From an uncultured Eubacterium sp. (GTDB lineage Bacteria > Bacillota > Clostridia > Lachnospirales > Lachnospiraceae), in contig CANDJC010000008.1 of NCBI GenBank assembly GCA_947384955.1, positions 1 to 55,752 on the forward strand: 55,752 nucleotides of DNA, given 5' to 3'. Each line of letters opens with the position of its first letter. Position 1 is the first letter of the stretch. This document shows positions 1 through 8,362 of this stretch, piece after piece. The notes below the pieces were generated by a model that ran no database searches, was not told the origin of the DNA, and was given only the letters and a program-made list of their open reading frames with translations. Both the position numbers and the translations under genes were made by a program.

Positions 1-13
1 ACATTCTGGAGCA

Positions 14-53
14 GCCGCAGGAAGACCGGGCAAATCCCCTCTCCCGGCGTCCG
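14..53 (-). repeat. End of a hairpin-family repeat cut by the window start
   Basis: Positions 14-48 are the reverse complement of 55714-55748 with one mismatch in 35. The piece ends in CCCGGCGTCCG, the reverse complement of the left-end motif (CGGGACGCYGG-like) of the hairpin elements at 15184, 16511 (inverted) and 55162. I infer that it is the left end of a minus-oriented copy whose remainder lies outside the window. No coding function is visible here. Confidence 0.5.
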
Positions 54-163
54 CGCAGCCACACCCCACCCCTTGCCAGCAGAAATTAATTTTTCAAATA
101 CACCAGAAAAAGCCCCGCCTTCGCAGAGCTTTTCCCGAAAATCCAGCCCCCAGCCAGACTCCT

Positions 164-1369
164 TTATTTCTGAATCGATTTCACAAGCGCATCCGCAAGC
201 GCCTCAAATTCCGGTTCATTTGCCTCACTCGCCGAAGAATTCACACACACCTGCGAACCAAGCACAAGGCACTCTTTCAGTTCCGTTTCAATAAATTCCT
301 TCATCAGCGTCCCCGATTTAATCGCCCAGGTACCGTTCTCAATAATACCAAATACCCTCTTCTGGAAATTCAGCACCTTCAAATGATGCAGGAAATCATA
401 CATCACCGGATAAATCTGAAGATTATATGTCACGGAAGCCAGCACGATATGGCTGTACTTAAACGCTTCTGCCACAAGATACGACACATGTGTATTCGAA
501 ACATCGTAAACCGCCACATTCGTAACGCCTTTTCTGCAAAGCGTGGATGCCATCGTCTGGGCAGCCGCCTCTGTATTTCCATACATAGATGCATACAGAA
601 TCAGCACGCCCTTTTCTTCCGGTTCATACCTGCTCCATTTATCATGCTTGTCGATATAATATCCCAAATCCTCACGCCATACCGGCCCGTGCAGCGGACA
701 GAACATTTTAATCGGAACGGTCTGCGCTTTTGCGAGCAGATGCTGTACAAAAGGCCCGTATTTGCCTACGATATTGCAAAAATACCTTCTGGCATCATCA
801 ATCCAGTCGCGGTCAAAATTCACCTCGTCCGCAAACAGCTTTCCATCTAAGGAGCCGAAGGAGCCGAACGCATCCGCTGAAAACAGCACGCCGTTTGTCG
901 TATCAAAAGTCACCATTGCTTCCGGCCAGTGAACCATCGGCGCTGATACAAAGGTCACCACATGTTTTCCAAAGCTCTTTGTATCGCCTTCTTTGACTTC
1001 TTCTTTGCGTCCTTCTACATGGAAGCCAAACTGATGCATAAACATAAATCCTTTTTCACTGCTGATTACCCTGCAGTCCGGGTAGCGGATTAACACTTCT
1101 TCTACAGAAGCAGCATGGTCAGGCTCCATATGATTGACTACAAGGTAATCTAAATCTTCCCCGTTTAGTACCTCTCTGACATTTTTTAAAAATTCCCTGC
1201 ACCCGGACCAGTCCACGGTATCAAAGAGCACTTTTTTCTCGTCCATTAACAGATACGAATTGTAAGATACACCCCTTGGTATCGGATGAATATTTTCAAA
1301 CAGATGCAGACGTTTGTCATTCACGCCTACCCAGTATAAATCTTCGGTTACTTTTCTGACACTGCTCAT
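164..1369 (-). CDS. fprA: A-type flavodiiron protein (oxygen/NO reductase)
   Basis: 401 aa, the normal length for a class A flavodiiron protein. These soluble enzymes reduce O2 to water (and NO in some members) with electrons from rubredoxin. The N-terminal metallo-beta-lactamase-like domain (about 1-250) carries the full set of diiron ligands: H80-x-E82-x-D84, H147, D166 and H227. A flavodoxin domain follows (about 253-401), with the FMN phosphate loop SMYGNTEA near 261-268. There is no fused rubredoxin, but the gene 21 bp upstream encodes a protein ending in one, so the two are probably co-transcribed and work together. ATG start with a GGAGG-type site upstream. Family assignment is secure; the choice between O2 and NO as substrate is inference. 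Confidence 0.95.
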   Translation of the reverse strand: MSSVRKVTEDLYWVGVNDKRLHLFENIHPIPRGVSYNSYLLMDEKKVLFDTVDWSGCREFLKNVREVLNGEDLDYLVVNHMEPDHAASVEEVLIRYPDCRVISSEKGFMFMHQFGFHVEGRKEEVKEGDTKSFGKHVVTFVSAPMVHWPEAMVTFDTTNGVLFSADAFGSFGSLDGKLFADEVNFDRDWIDDARRYFCNIVGKYGPFVQHLLAKAQTVPIKMFCPLHGPVWREDLGYYIDKHDKWSRYEPEEKGVLILYASMYGNTEAAAQTMASTLCRKGVTNVAVYDVSNTHVSYLVAEAFKYSHIVLASVTYNLQIYPVMYDFLHHLKVLNFQKRVFGIIENGTWAIKSGTLMKEFIETELKECLVLGSQVCVNSSASEANEPEFEALADALVKSIQK

Positions 1370-1390
1370 CTTTTATCCCTCCTGCTTTCC

Positions 1391-3304
1391 TTATGATGGT
1401 ATAAAGTTGGATTTGGCTTCCCCGCATTCCGGACATACCCAGTCCTCCGGCAGTTCTTTATAGCTGGTTCCCGGACGTATTTCGCCGTCTTCATCCCCTT
1501 TTTCAGGAATGTACTCATAGCCGCAGCCTAAGCATACATATCTTCCGACCGGGGCCTGCGGAGCTTCTTCTATCACCGCCCGTTTCATTTTCACCATAGG
1601 CGGAGCCGGTTTTTTCGGGCCGTTATCAAGCGCCGCTGTGAGCAGAGGAAGGATTTCTTTTACATCACCCACAATTCCATAATCTGCGTTTTTAAATATC
1701 GGAGCATTCGGATTGGTATTCACGGCCACAATCGTAGATGCTTCTTTAATTCCTTTCAAATGCTGGCTCGCTCCCGAAATGCCGCAGGCAATATAAAGGT
1801 TGCCTGTAAATTTCTGGCCGCTCATGCCGACATAGCGGTTTAACGGCACATACTGAAGCTGTTCTGCAACCGGCCTGGAAGAACCGACCGCTGCGCCCGC
1901 TGCCGCTGCCAGGTTACGAATCAGTTCCATATTTTCTTTCGCGCCAATTCCTTTTCCGGCGCTGACTACCCGTTCTGCCGCAATAATCGGTGTATCGATA
2001 TCAATGCCGACAGAAAAATCGTGCCCGTCCTCTTTTAAGCAGCTGACTAATTTATCCACTTTCTCCTGTGAGCTGCCTTCATTGAACATGATTTTCTTTC
2101 TAGGCCCGGTAACCGCATTTTTCTTTTTCGCAGCGCCGGGAGCCGGAGCGGATGCTTTCGCGGCTTTGCCTAATATATAAGAAGAGATAACTACATTCTG
2201 GATTTCATTTGTGCCTTCATAAATCGTACAGATTTTGGCATCTCTGTATGCTCTTTCAATATCCATGCCCTTTAAATAGCCGTTGCCGCCAAATATCTGA
2301 AGCGAATCATTGACCACTTCCAGGCAGATGTCTGACGCATACTTCTTTGCCATAGCGGCTTCCATGCCGTAAGGCTCGTGATGTTCTTTTAATTCCGCAG
2401 CGCTGTATACAAGAAATCTGGCTGCGCGGATTTTCGTTGCCATTTCAGCGATTTTAAACTGAATCGCCTGCAGCTGCGCAATCGGAGCGTTAAACTGCTC
2501 CCTTTCCTTTGCATATTCAACGGCTGCTTCAAACGCGCCCTGGGCAATGCCAAGCGCCTGAGCGGCAATCCCGATGCGTCCGCCGTCTAAGGTAGACATG
2601 GCAATCTTAAATCCCTGTCCTTCTTTTCCGAGCAGATTTTCTTTCGGTACTTTTACATTATTAAATAAAAGCTGTGCTGTCGCAGAAGAACGGATGCCGA
2701 GCTTATCGTAATGGTCCCCGAATGTAAATCCTTCCCATCCTTTTTCTACAATAAAAGCACTGATTCCCCGCGTTCCGATGCCAGGTGTGGTAACCGCAAA
2801 CACAACATAGGTATCGGCCTCTCCGCCGTTTGTAATAAAAATTTTCTCACCGTTTAATATGTAATAATCTCCCGCTAATTCCGCGGTTGTCTCCGTCCCG
2901 CCCGCATCAGAGCCTGCATTTGGCTCAGTCAGTCCAAAAGCGCCGATTTTCTCGCCTTTTGCCAGAGGTACAAGATATTTCTGCTTCTGCTCTTCGCTGC
3001 CGAATGCAAAAATCGGATATGTTCCCAAAGACACATGCGCCGAAAGGATAACACCGGTTCCGCCGTCCACACGGGACAGTTCTTCAACCGCTATGGCATA
3101 GCTTAAAATATCCTTTCCCATCCCGCCGTATTCAGACGGATAAGGAAGTCCCATAAATCCTCTCTTTGCAAAATCCTTAATCTGCTCCCTTGGGAATTCA
3201 TTGTTCTTGTCAAGGGAAAACGCAATCGGCTTAATTTCCCGTTCCGCCCATTCCCTGATTTCGGCCCGCAGCGCTTCATGTTCCTCTGATGTCTTGTAGT
3301 ACAT
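1391..3304 (-). CDS. Acyl-CoA dehydrogenase - EtfA C-domain - rubredoxin fusion
   Basis: 637 aa with three modules. Residues 1-380 are a complete acyl-CoA dehydrogenase: the FAD-binding GLTEPNAGSD stretch at 124-133 and the catalytic base E363 in YEGTNEIQ. Residues 403-562 match the FAD-binding C-terminal domain of electron-transfer flavoprotein alpha (SAGKGIG near 448, ACGISGASQH near 506, ADYGIVGD near 540). Residues 588-637 are a rubredoxin with C591, C594, C624 and C627. The joining segments are Ala/Pro/Lys-rich. The fusion would carry electrons from acyl-CoA oxidation (or from ETF) through FAD to the Fe(Cys)4 centre, and on to the flavodiiron protein encoded next. Which acyl-CoA is used cannot be read from the sequence; a short-chain substrate such as butyryl-CoA is plausible. 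Confidence 0.93.
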   Translation of the reverse strand: MYYKTSEEHEALRAEIREWAEREIKPIAFSLDKNNEFPREQIKDFAKRGFMGLPYPSEYGGMGKDILSYAIAVEELSRVDGGTGVILSAHVSLGTYPIFAFGSEEQKQKYLVPLAKGEKIGAFGLTEPNAGSDAGGTETTAELAGDYYILNGEKIFITNGGEADTYVVFAVTTPGIGTRGISAFIVEKGWEGFTFGDHYDKLGIRSSATAQLLFNNVKVPKENLLGKEGQGFKIAMSTLDGGRIGIAAQALGIAQGAFEAAVEYAKEREQFNAPIAQLQAIQFKIAEMATKIRAARFLVYSAAELKEHHEPYGMEAAMAKKYASDICLEVVNDSLQIFGGNGYLKGMDIERAYRDAKICTIYEGTNEIQNVVISSYILGKAAKASAPAPGAAKKKNAVTGPRKKIMFNEGSSQEKVDKLVSCLKEDGHDFSVGIDIDTPIIAAERVVSAGKGIGAKENMELIRNLAAAAGAAVGSSRPVAEQLQYVPLNRYVGMSGQKFTGNLYIACGISGASQHLKGIKEASTIVAVNTNPNAPIFKNADYGIVGDVKEILPLLTAALDNGPKKPAPPMVKMKRAVIEEAPQAPVGRYVCLGCGYEYIPEKGDEDGEIRPGTSYKELPEDWVCPECGEAKSNFIPS

Positions 3305-3386
3305 GTATTTGCCCCCTTCCTTCTGTCAGACACGCTTTTGCATGAAAATAGCTGTCTAAAACTGCTTTTTTATATCTATAGGTTTG

Positions 3387-3415
3387 ATTATACAATATAT
3401 TCTGAAAATTATCTA
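3387..3415 (-). promoter_or_regulatory. Probable sigma-A promoter of the dehydrogenase/flavodiiron operon
   Basis: On the minus strand, TAGATA (3415-3410) and a perfect TATAAT (3392-3387) are separated by 17 bp, about 80 bp upstream of the fusion-gene start. The -35 box matches TTGACA at four of six positions. Confidence 0.55.
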
Positions 3416-3576
3416 CAAAATTTTGAAATATTACCAGCAAATCTTAAAAAAAATGAAACCACCTGCAGCAAATCTGACATATCCCAGCTGTCTATAAAAT
3501 GAAAATAAATTTTTAGCTTGCAATTCTATGTCCGTCTGCTGTAATATGAAAGCAGGAGAAAAATTTTCAGATTCCA

Positions 3577-3819
3577 ATGACAGAGCAGCTGGAGGGGAGG
3601 ATGGATGATGTGTGTAATTTAAGCAAGGGTGTATGGAATGAAGGCATGCAGAAAGGGATTGAAAAAGGCATCGAAAAAGGCATCGAAAAAGGTATTCTTT
3701 CCGCCATTCAGAATCTGATGGAAAGCATGGAATGGTCTGCCGAACAGGCCATGGACGCTTTAAAAATTCCCGCCGGCGACAAACCGGCATACCGTTCAAA
3801 GCTGTCTATTTTTTCTTAG
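3577..3819 (+). pseudogene. C-terminal remnant of an Rpn-family (PD-(D/E)XK) nuclease/transposase
   Basis: An 80-codon open frame with the typical tail of Rpn-family recombination-promoting nuclease/putative transposase proteins: CNLSKGVWNEGMQKG followed by repeated GIEKG units, then a short helical C-terminus. Intact members are near 300 aa with the catalytic PD-(D/E)XK domain in the N-terminal part. None of that is present; in frame, a stop lies 10 codons before the ATG. I read it as a 5'-truncated relic, not an active gene. A perfect 11-bp-stem hairpin (3836-3864) follows but has no T-run. Confidence 0.7.
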
Positions 3820-3929
3820 CCAGCATCCGTAACAGCCTGCACTGACGAATGCTGTCAGTGCAGGAACAGCTGCGTCTCTGACTTCGTTCTGCAAACACTG
3901 CCCTGTTCAGGCAAATTCATGCCTGTTCA

Positions 3930-4829
3930 TCATGCAGTCTGTCTGCGGCATTCTCTGATACAGTGTTCCACAATTGCCTCCGCCGCATTCACCCCGGTAC
4001 ACTTCCATATGTTTACAAAATGCGCATTTGAGTTCACCTCGCAAAGCACCGGCTCCCCGTCTTTTCCAAACAAAATATCCACGCCTGCAAAGTCCAGCCC
4101 CAGTTTTTTTACCGCGGTCTGTGCCATTTCAAGCTGAGCCGCATCCGGCTCATAAGCCTCCATGCTTCCGCCGTTTGTAATATTAGCCCGAAAATCATGC
4201 TGATTGAAGCGGTGCATGGCAGCCACCGCCCGGTTTCCGGTCATCTGTATACGGATATCATGTCCTTTCGATGCAGCGATATATTCCTGAAACAGACACG
4301 GCCTGTTTTTGATTTCGTTTAGAATTTCTTTCATTTCATCCCTGCTGTTTACAAGAAAGACCTGCTGGCCGAATGAACCGTAGCATTCTTTCACTACCAT
4401 CGGATAACCAAGCCGGTTTTCAACATCCGGCAAAAATTCCAGATGCGGATAGCCCTGTACCTGAAAGGTTTTCGGCGCAATAATCGTCTCTGGCATGCGC
4501 ATCCCGCTGCCTGACAGTTCCAGATAAGTCAGTGACTTATCGTCGCATATTTCAATGCTCTGTGCACTGTTAAAAAGCTTAAGGCCCGCTTTTTCAAGCA
4601 GTCTTGCCAGTCTGGTATCTTTGTCCCAGAAAATAACAAAGTCCGGCCTCTTTTCCGGCAGTATCATATTCTCCTTTATTATAAATGCCGGCAGAAGCTG
4701 TGTATTTGTTTTTAATTCCAAAAGGCAGCCTTTTTTTTCTGCTGCCCGTATCAGCCACTGAAATATCTGTGTAAATTTTTCTGACTGTATAAAGCCGTTC
4801 ACTACAAGCCATGCATAAGCCGCTTCCAT
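3930..4829 (-). CDS. ATP-grasp ligase, RimK family
   Basis: About 299 aa. It is related to RimK-type alpha-L-glutamate ligases, which join an amino acid to a carboxyl group with ATP. Counting from the longer open frame (TTG at 4859), the ATP-grasp core runs from about 108 to 300: VKECYGSFGQQ near 156-166, QEYIAASKGHDIR near 191-203, and the metal-binding D261 and E274-x-N276 (CEVNSN). I place the start at 4829 because GGAGG lies eight bases before that ATG; the frame opens at a TTG at 4859 with no ribosome binding site. The substrate is unknown. It is transcribed alone, opposite the Rpn relic, and the neighbours give no pathway hint. Confidence 0.85.
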   Translation of the reverse strand: MEAAYAWLVVNGFIQSEKFTQIFQWLIRAAEKKGCLLELKTNTQLLPAFIIKENMILPEKRPDFVIFWDKDTRLARLLEKAGLKLFNSAQSIEICDDKSLTYLELSGSGMRMPETIIAPKTFQVQGYPHLEFLPDVENRLGYPMVVKECYGSFGQQVFLVNSRDEMKEILNEIKNRPCLFQEYIAASKGHDIRIQMTGNRAVAAMHRFNQHDFRANITNGGSMEAYEPDAAQLEMAQTAVKKLGLDFAGVDILFGKDGEPVLCEVNSNAHFVNIWKCTGVNAAEAIVEHCIRECRRQTA

Positions 4830-4881
4830 ATCCGTTTCCTCCATTTTAACTGTCTGCAATAAAATTTTACTTATCCTGAGC

Positions 4882-4917
4882 AGAAAAACTGCCGCAGAAG
4901 TCTGCGGCAGTTTTTCT
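4882..4917. terminator. Bidirectional Rho-independent terminator
   Basis: Perfect inverted repeat: 17-bp arms around a 2-base centre, GC-rich in the middle, with A5 on one side and T5 on the other, so it can act in either direction. It separates the ATP-grasp gene from the NYN gene, both on the minus strand. Confidence 0.85.
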
Positions 4918-5294
4918 ATTTTTATTCTTCGTTCTCGCGCTGTTATCTGTATATTTCTGTATTTTTCTGTATATCTTTGTATATCTGAAATTTCATTAAA
5001 ATTCTTCCCTGAATATTTTCCACAGCCTGCTCTTCATTCTAAATCTGCTCTGATTCTAAATCCGTCTGATTCCTTCAAAAACAGAAATCTTCCCTGCTGC
5101 CTTTCATGACTAAAACTATTTTGCAGTCTGTGATACTTCCCTATATCTTCCTTCTGATTTCTTCCTAAATTTCTTGTCCTGTTTCCTTACATAAAATCTG
5201 TTTCCATGCATAGATGCTTTTTTGCATCATCCATTGCTGTTTCTTTCAGGCTTTCCGTCTCTGCACTTCTGACTGATATCCGTTTCGTCTGCAG
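4918..5294. other. Gene-free spacer
   Basis: About 375 bp downstream of the NYN-domain gene. It is pyrimidine-rich on the plus strand with repeated CTGTATATTTCTGTAT-like words near 4945-4980. I see no plausible open frame with a ribosome binding site, no stable hairpin other than the terminator at its left edge, and no recognisable RNA. It may be the 3' untranslated region of the NYN gene. Confidence 0.4.
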
Positions 5295-6086
5295 CTATGC
5301 CTGCTGTCCTGCCGCAGGCCGCCATAAGCCGTCTTCCTGAAGCTGTGTCCAGTCTACTTCTAAAAGCTGCTGGGTATATTCATGTTCTCTTCCGGTCTTT
5401 CTGGTTATGACTTCAATGTATTTCTGGCTGATCATTCCGTCTAATGCAGTTTTCACGCGCGTTTTGGATACGCGGTTATACGATGCCACGCTTTCAATTG
5501 TCTTCCAGTAAGAAGGTTTTCTTGCCGCATTTTTCTTTCTCAGCCGGTCCAGGCTGACGAGAATCAGGTCGTTATAATGGCTTCGCTCCTGTTCCTGTCT
5601 CGGCATTTCTACATAACTGGCCGCGGCCGATTTCAATGCATTGCTGAATGCAAAACGCACGCCATAAATGATCACTTTTTTATCTTTTTCCTTCAGATAT
5701 TCTACTACTTTTGTAAAATGAGCGTCACCCGTAAAGAGAATATACACTTCATCATCATTTTTTTCCGCCATACTGCGGTATATTGTATCCAAAATAATTA
5801 TGTCTGTAAAATCTTTGTCTACACCCTCTTTTGTACTGGCTGTATGAACTACATGATCAGTCAGCGTTTTTAGCTTCTCCAATTCCGTGCCAATCCTTGG
5901 CTCTGAAAAATCCCCAAATATGTAGAGCTTGTGAATCTCATAATCCTGCTCTAACTCATCAATCCATTCTTCCACATTCGGTTTCATCTGGACCTTGTTG
6001 TGATACCCATAATACCAGTGTTCATAATCTACAAATACTGCTGCTTTTGGTTTGCCGGAAGTCTTTTTTCGTAAAAACCCAAACAT
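5295..6086 (-). CDS. NYN-domain (PIN-like) putative ribonuclease
   Basis: 263 aa. The N-terminal 160 residues match the NYN/DUF88 (LabA-like) PIN-type fold: AVFVDYEHW with D20, IFGDF with D59, a D95/D100 region, and FTGDAHFTKVV with D121. These acidic residues bind the catalytic metal in PIN nucleases. The C-terminal part (about 170-250) looks like a winged helix, including a segment that begins ASYNRVSKTRVK and may bind nucleic acid. The protein is probably cytoplasmic and acts on RNA, but its target is unknown. It has its own transcription unit, with a GGAGGGGA ribosome binding site just before the ATG. Family call is good; function is inferred. Confidence 0.85.
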   Translation of the reverse strand: MFGFLRKKTSGKPKAAVFVDYEHWYYGYHNKVQMKPNVEEWIDELEQDYEIHKLYIFGDFSEPRIGTELEKLKTLTDHVVHTASTKEGVDKDFTDIIILDTIYRSMAEKNDDEVYILFTGDAHFTKVVEYLKEKDKKVIIYGVRFAFSNALKSAAASYVEMPRQEQERSHYNDLILVSLDRLRKKNAARKPSYWKTIESVASYNRVSKTRVKTALDGMISQKYIEVITRKTGREHEYTQQLLEVDWTQLQEDGLWRPAAGQQA

Positions 6087-6270
6087 CCTCTCCCCTCCTT
6101 TCTATAAAATAAAGCGACTCCCCGAATTTAAACCGGCGCATCATCCTGCGCCTGATAACGGAAACCGCCCGCTGCCCGTATCATCCAGACTGTCCGATCC
6201 GCTATCATATTTATTATAAATCATTCCTTCTGCGAATTGAAGTATTTTCTTTTGATAGAAATAGAAAAAG

Positions 6271-6305
6271 AAAAACGCCAAAAATAACTATTTTTGGGCG
6301 TTTTT
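6271..6305 (-). terminator. Rho-independent terminator downstream of radA
   Basis: Inverted repeat with arms AAAAACGCC(C)AAAAAT / ATTTTTGGCGTTTTT around a 4-base loop, T-rich on the exit side. It lies about 65 bp after the radA stop. Confidence 0.8.
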
Positions 6306-6369
6306 CCTAAATAATCCATATAAACTGCCGCTGCAGCTGTTTTCAAAGCGTCTGCCTGTGTGCGCATTC

Positions 6370-7764
6370 TCATAAAAAAGAAGATGCAGCCCGGTCTGTT
6401 TCCGGTGCGCAGATAACTGCCGCTGCCTCGCGCACATTCTCTACGCAAAGCAGCCGGATTCCTTCTGCTTCTATTTTCGTGTCCATTCCCGCTTTGGGCA
6501 GAATACAGGTCGTAAATCCCAGTTTGCGCGCTTCGAGTACGCGCTGCTTTGCCATGCTGACAGCACGTACTTCTCCGCTTAATCCGACTTCTCCAAAGCA
6601 GATTGTCTTCTCGTCAATGCAGCATTCCCGGTAGCTGGATATCATCGCCAGCACAATTCCAAGGTCCAGCGCCGGCTCGTTCATTTTAATGCCGCCAGCG
6701 ATATTTACATATGCATCGCACTCGCCAAGACGCAGATTCAGCCTTTTTTCAAGCACTGCCAGAAGAAGATTCACCCGGTTCGTATCCGTGCCGGCCGCCG
6801 TGCGCCTCGGAATCCCGAAATTGCTGCGGCATATCAGTGCCTGAACTTCTAACAGAATCGGGCGGGTTCCTTCCATGGAGCATGCCACGACCGAGCCGGA
6901 TGCCCCTTTCGGTTTGCCGCTTAACATATATTCCGACGGATTTGCCACCTCGGCAAGTCCCTCGGCGCACATTTCAAATACGCCGATTTCATTCGTAGAG
7001 CCAAAGCGGTTTTTGACCCCGCGCAGAATACGGTATGCCGCATGGCGCTCGCCTTCAAAATACAGCACCGTATCCACCATATGCTCTAATACCCTCGGTC
7101 CTGCCACCACGCCTTCTTTCGTAACATGCCCGACAATAAAAATCGTAATTCCAAGCCCTTTTGCAAGCTGCATAAACGCCCCGGTCGCCTCCCGTACCTG
7201 AGATACGCTGCCCGGTGACGACGAAATATTGTCACTGAACATCGTCTGAATGGAATCGATAATCACCGCACGGGGCTTTTCTCTGCGCAGCACCGCATCA
7301 ATCACTTCCAGATTCGTTTCGCACAGCAGGGACAGGCTGTCTGTAAACGTCCCGATGCGCTGCGCACGCAGTTTAATCTGCTGCAGAGACTCCTCGCCGG
7401 AAATATACAAAACCGGAATCTTTTGCATGCTGAGGTTTCTGCATACCTGCAAAAGCAGCGTGGATTTGCCAATGCCCGGGTCGCCGCCGACAAGCACAAT
7501 CGATGCCGGCACAATCCCGCCGCCAAGCACACGGTCTAATTCCGGGAAACCGCTCGAAAAGCGCTCCTCTTGTTTCATTTCTATTTCCGATAACGGCAGC
7601 GGCCGCGCATCGGCACCCATCCTATGGACAGGTCCGCTTTTCGGCCGTTCCACAGTCTCTTCCACAAAGGTATTCCACTGCCTGCATCCCGGGCACTGCC
7701 CCAGCCATTTGGAAGATTCCTGGCCGCACTCCTGACAAAAATAAATTGTCTTTGCTTTTGCCAT
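6370..7764 (-). CDS. radA: DNA repair protein RadA
   Basis: 464 aa, full length. RadA is a RecA-like helicase that extends recombination intermediates by branch migration. Visible features in order: zinc finger C10, C13, C24, C27; Walker A GGDPGIGKS at 93-101; the RadA-specific KNRFG motif at 251-255; and a Lon-protease-like C-terminal domain (about 285-464) without protease catalytic residues. The stop of the 137-aa gene lies 2 bp upstream, so the two are one operon. A strong terminator follows. The identification is certain from the KNRFG signature and domain order. Confidence 0.97.
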   Translation of the reverse strand: MAKAKTIYFCQECGQESSKWLGQCPGCRQWNTFVEETVERPKSGPVHRMGADARPLPLSEIEMKQEERFSSGFPELDRVLGGGIVPASIVLVGGDPGIGKSTLLLQVCRNLSMQKIPVLYISGEESLQQIKLRAQRIGTFTDSLSLLCETNLEVIDAVLRREKPRAVIIDSIQTMFSDNISSSPGSVSQVREATGAFMQLAKGLGITIFIVGHVTKEGVVAGPRVLEHMVDTVLYFEGERHAAYRILRGVKNRFGSTNEIGVFEMCAEGLAEVANPSEYMLSGKPKGASGSVVACSMEGTRPILLEVQALICRSNFGIPRRTAAGTDTNRVNLLLAVLEKRLNLRLGECDAYVNIAGGIKMNEPALDLGIVLAMISSYRECCIDEKTICFGEVGLSGEVRAVSMAKQRVLEARKLGFTTCILPKAGMDTKIEAEGIRLLCVENVREAAAVICAPETDRAASSFL

Positions 7765-7766
7765 AT

Positions 7767-8180
7767 TTATTTTTTCACAATCCGCACAGCGGCCGGATTT
7801 TCTGTGCCAAGCTCTACGCTTACGGTCAGCTTGCCGCCAAGATTGGTTTTCATCGTTCCCGCATTCTCGCCGTTTATGAATACTTCATATTCAGCTGACT
7901 CGCTCAGCCCCAGTGTAATTTCTGCATCTTCCGGTCCTTCTGCCTGAAACGAAACTTCATTTTCTGTTACTTCCAGGCTGTTTACCGCTGTACCTGGCAC
8001 GGATTCATAGACAAACATTCCATTACATTCAAGCTTTGTAATTTCCCGGAACGTCTTTACCTTGTACGTATCACCGCCATGCGCAAAATTCTCCTTCTTC
8101 GTCTTAGAAGAAAGTGTATAATCCCCAAAGCTAATTTTACCATCTGCTTCTGAGCGAATGAGCTCATGAACTACTCCCAT
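7767..8180 (-). CDS. Conserved hypothetical protein (beta-rich, 137 aa)
   Basis: 137 aa with no signal peptide or membrane segment. It starts MGVVHELIRSEADGKISFGDY, and proteins with this opening are common in Lachnospiraceae, where I recall them sometimes being labelled endosialidase; I see no catalytic motif to justify that label. The sequence alternates short beta-like stretches (for example GMFVYESVPG, YEVFINGENAGTM) and ends in Lys-Lys. It sits 2 bp upstream of radA and is probably transcribed with it. Function unknown. Confidence 0.75.
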   Translation of the reverse strand: MGVVHELIRSEADGKISFGDYTLSSKTKKENFAHGGDTYKVKTFREITKLECNGMFVYESVPGTAVNSLEVTENEVSFQAEGPEDAEITLGLSESAEYEVFINGENAGTMKTNLGGKLTVSVELGTENPAAVRIVKK

Positions 8181-8362
8181 TTCTCTTATCCTCCAGTCAC
8201 TTTACAATTAATAATTTGCCAGAATCCCTAAGCGCTGCTGCACAGCCTTCGCCAAAAAGACGCCTGCAAGAAAATCTGACAGCGCGAAACAAAAGATTCT
8301 GATTCAGAAAGCCTGCGAAAACAGCCTTTCTGATATATTATACAATACTCAGACATCGAATG

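Noticed and set aside
3836-3864. Terminator after the Rpn relic
   Set aside because: Perfect stem but no T-run on either side; left as a hairpin of unknown role.
8181-8362. Riboswitch or structured leader downstream of clpC
   Set aside because: Only a weak stem (AGAAAGCCTG...CAGCCTTTCT) with a mismatch; no match to a known riboswitch core that I can see.
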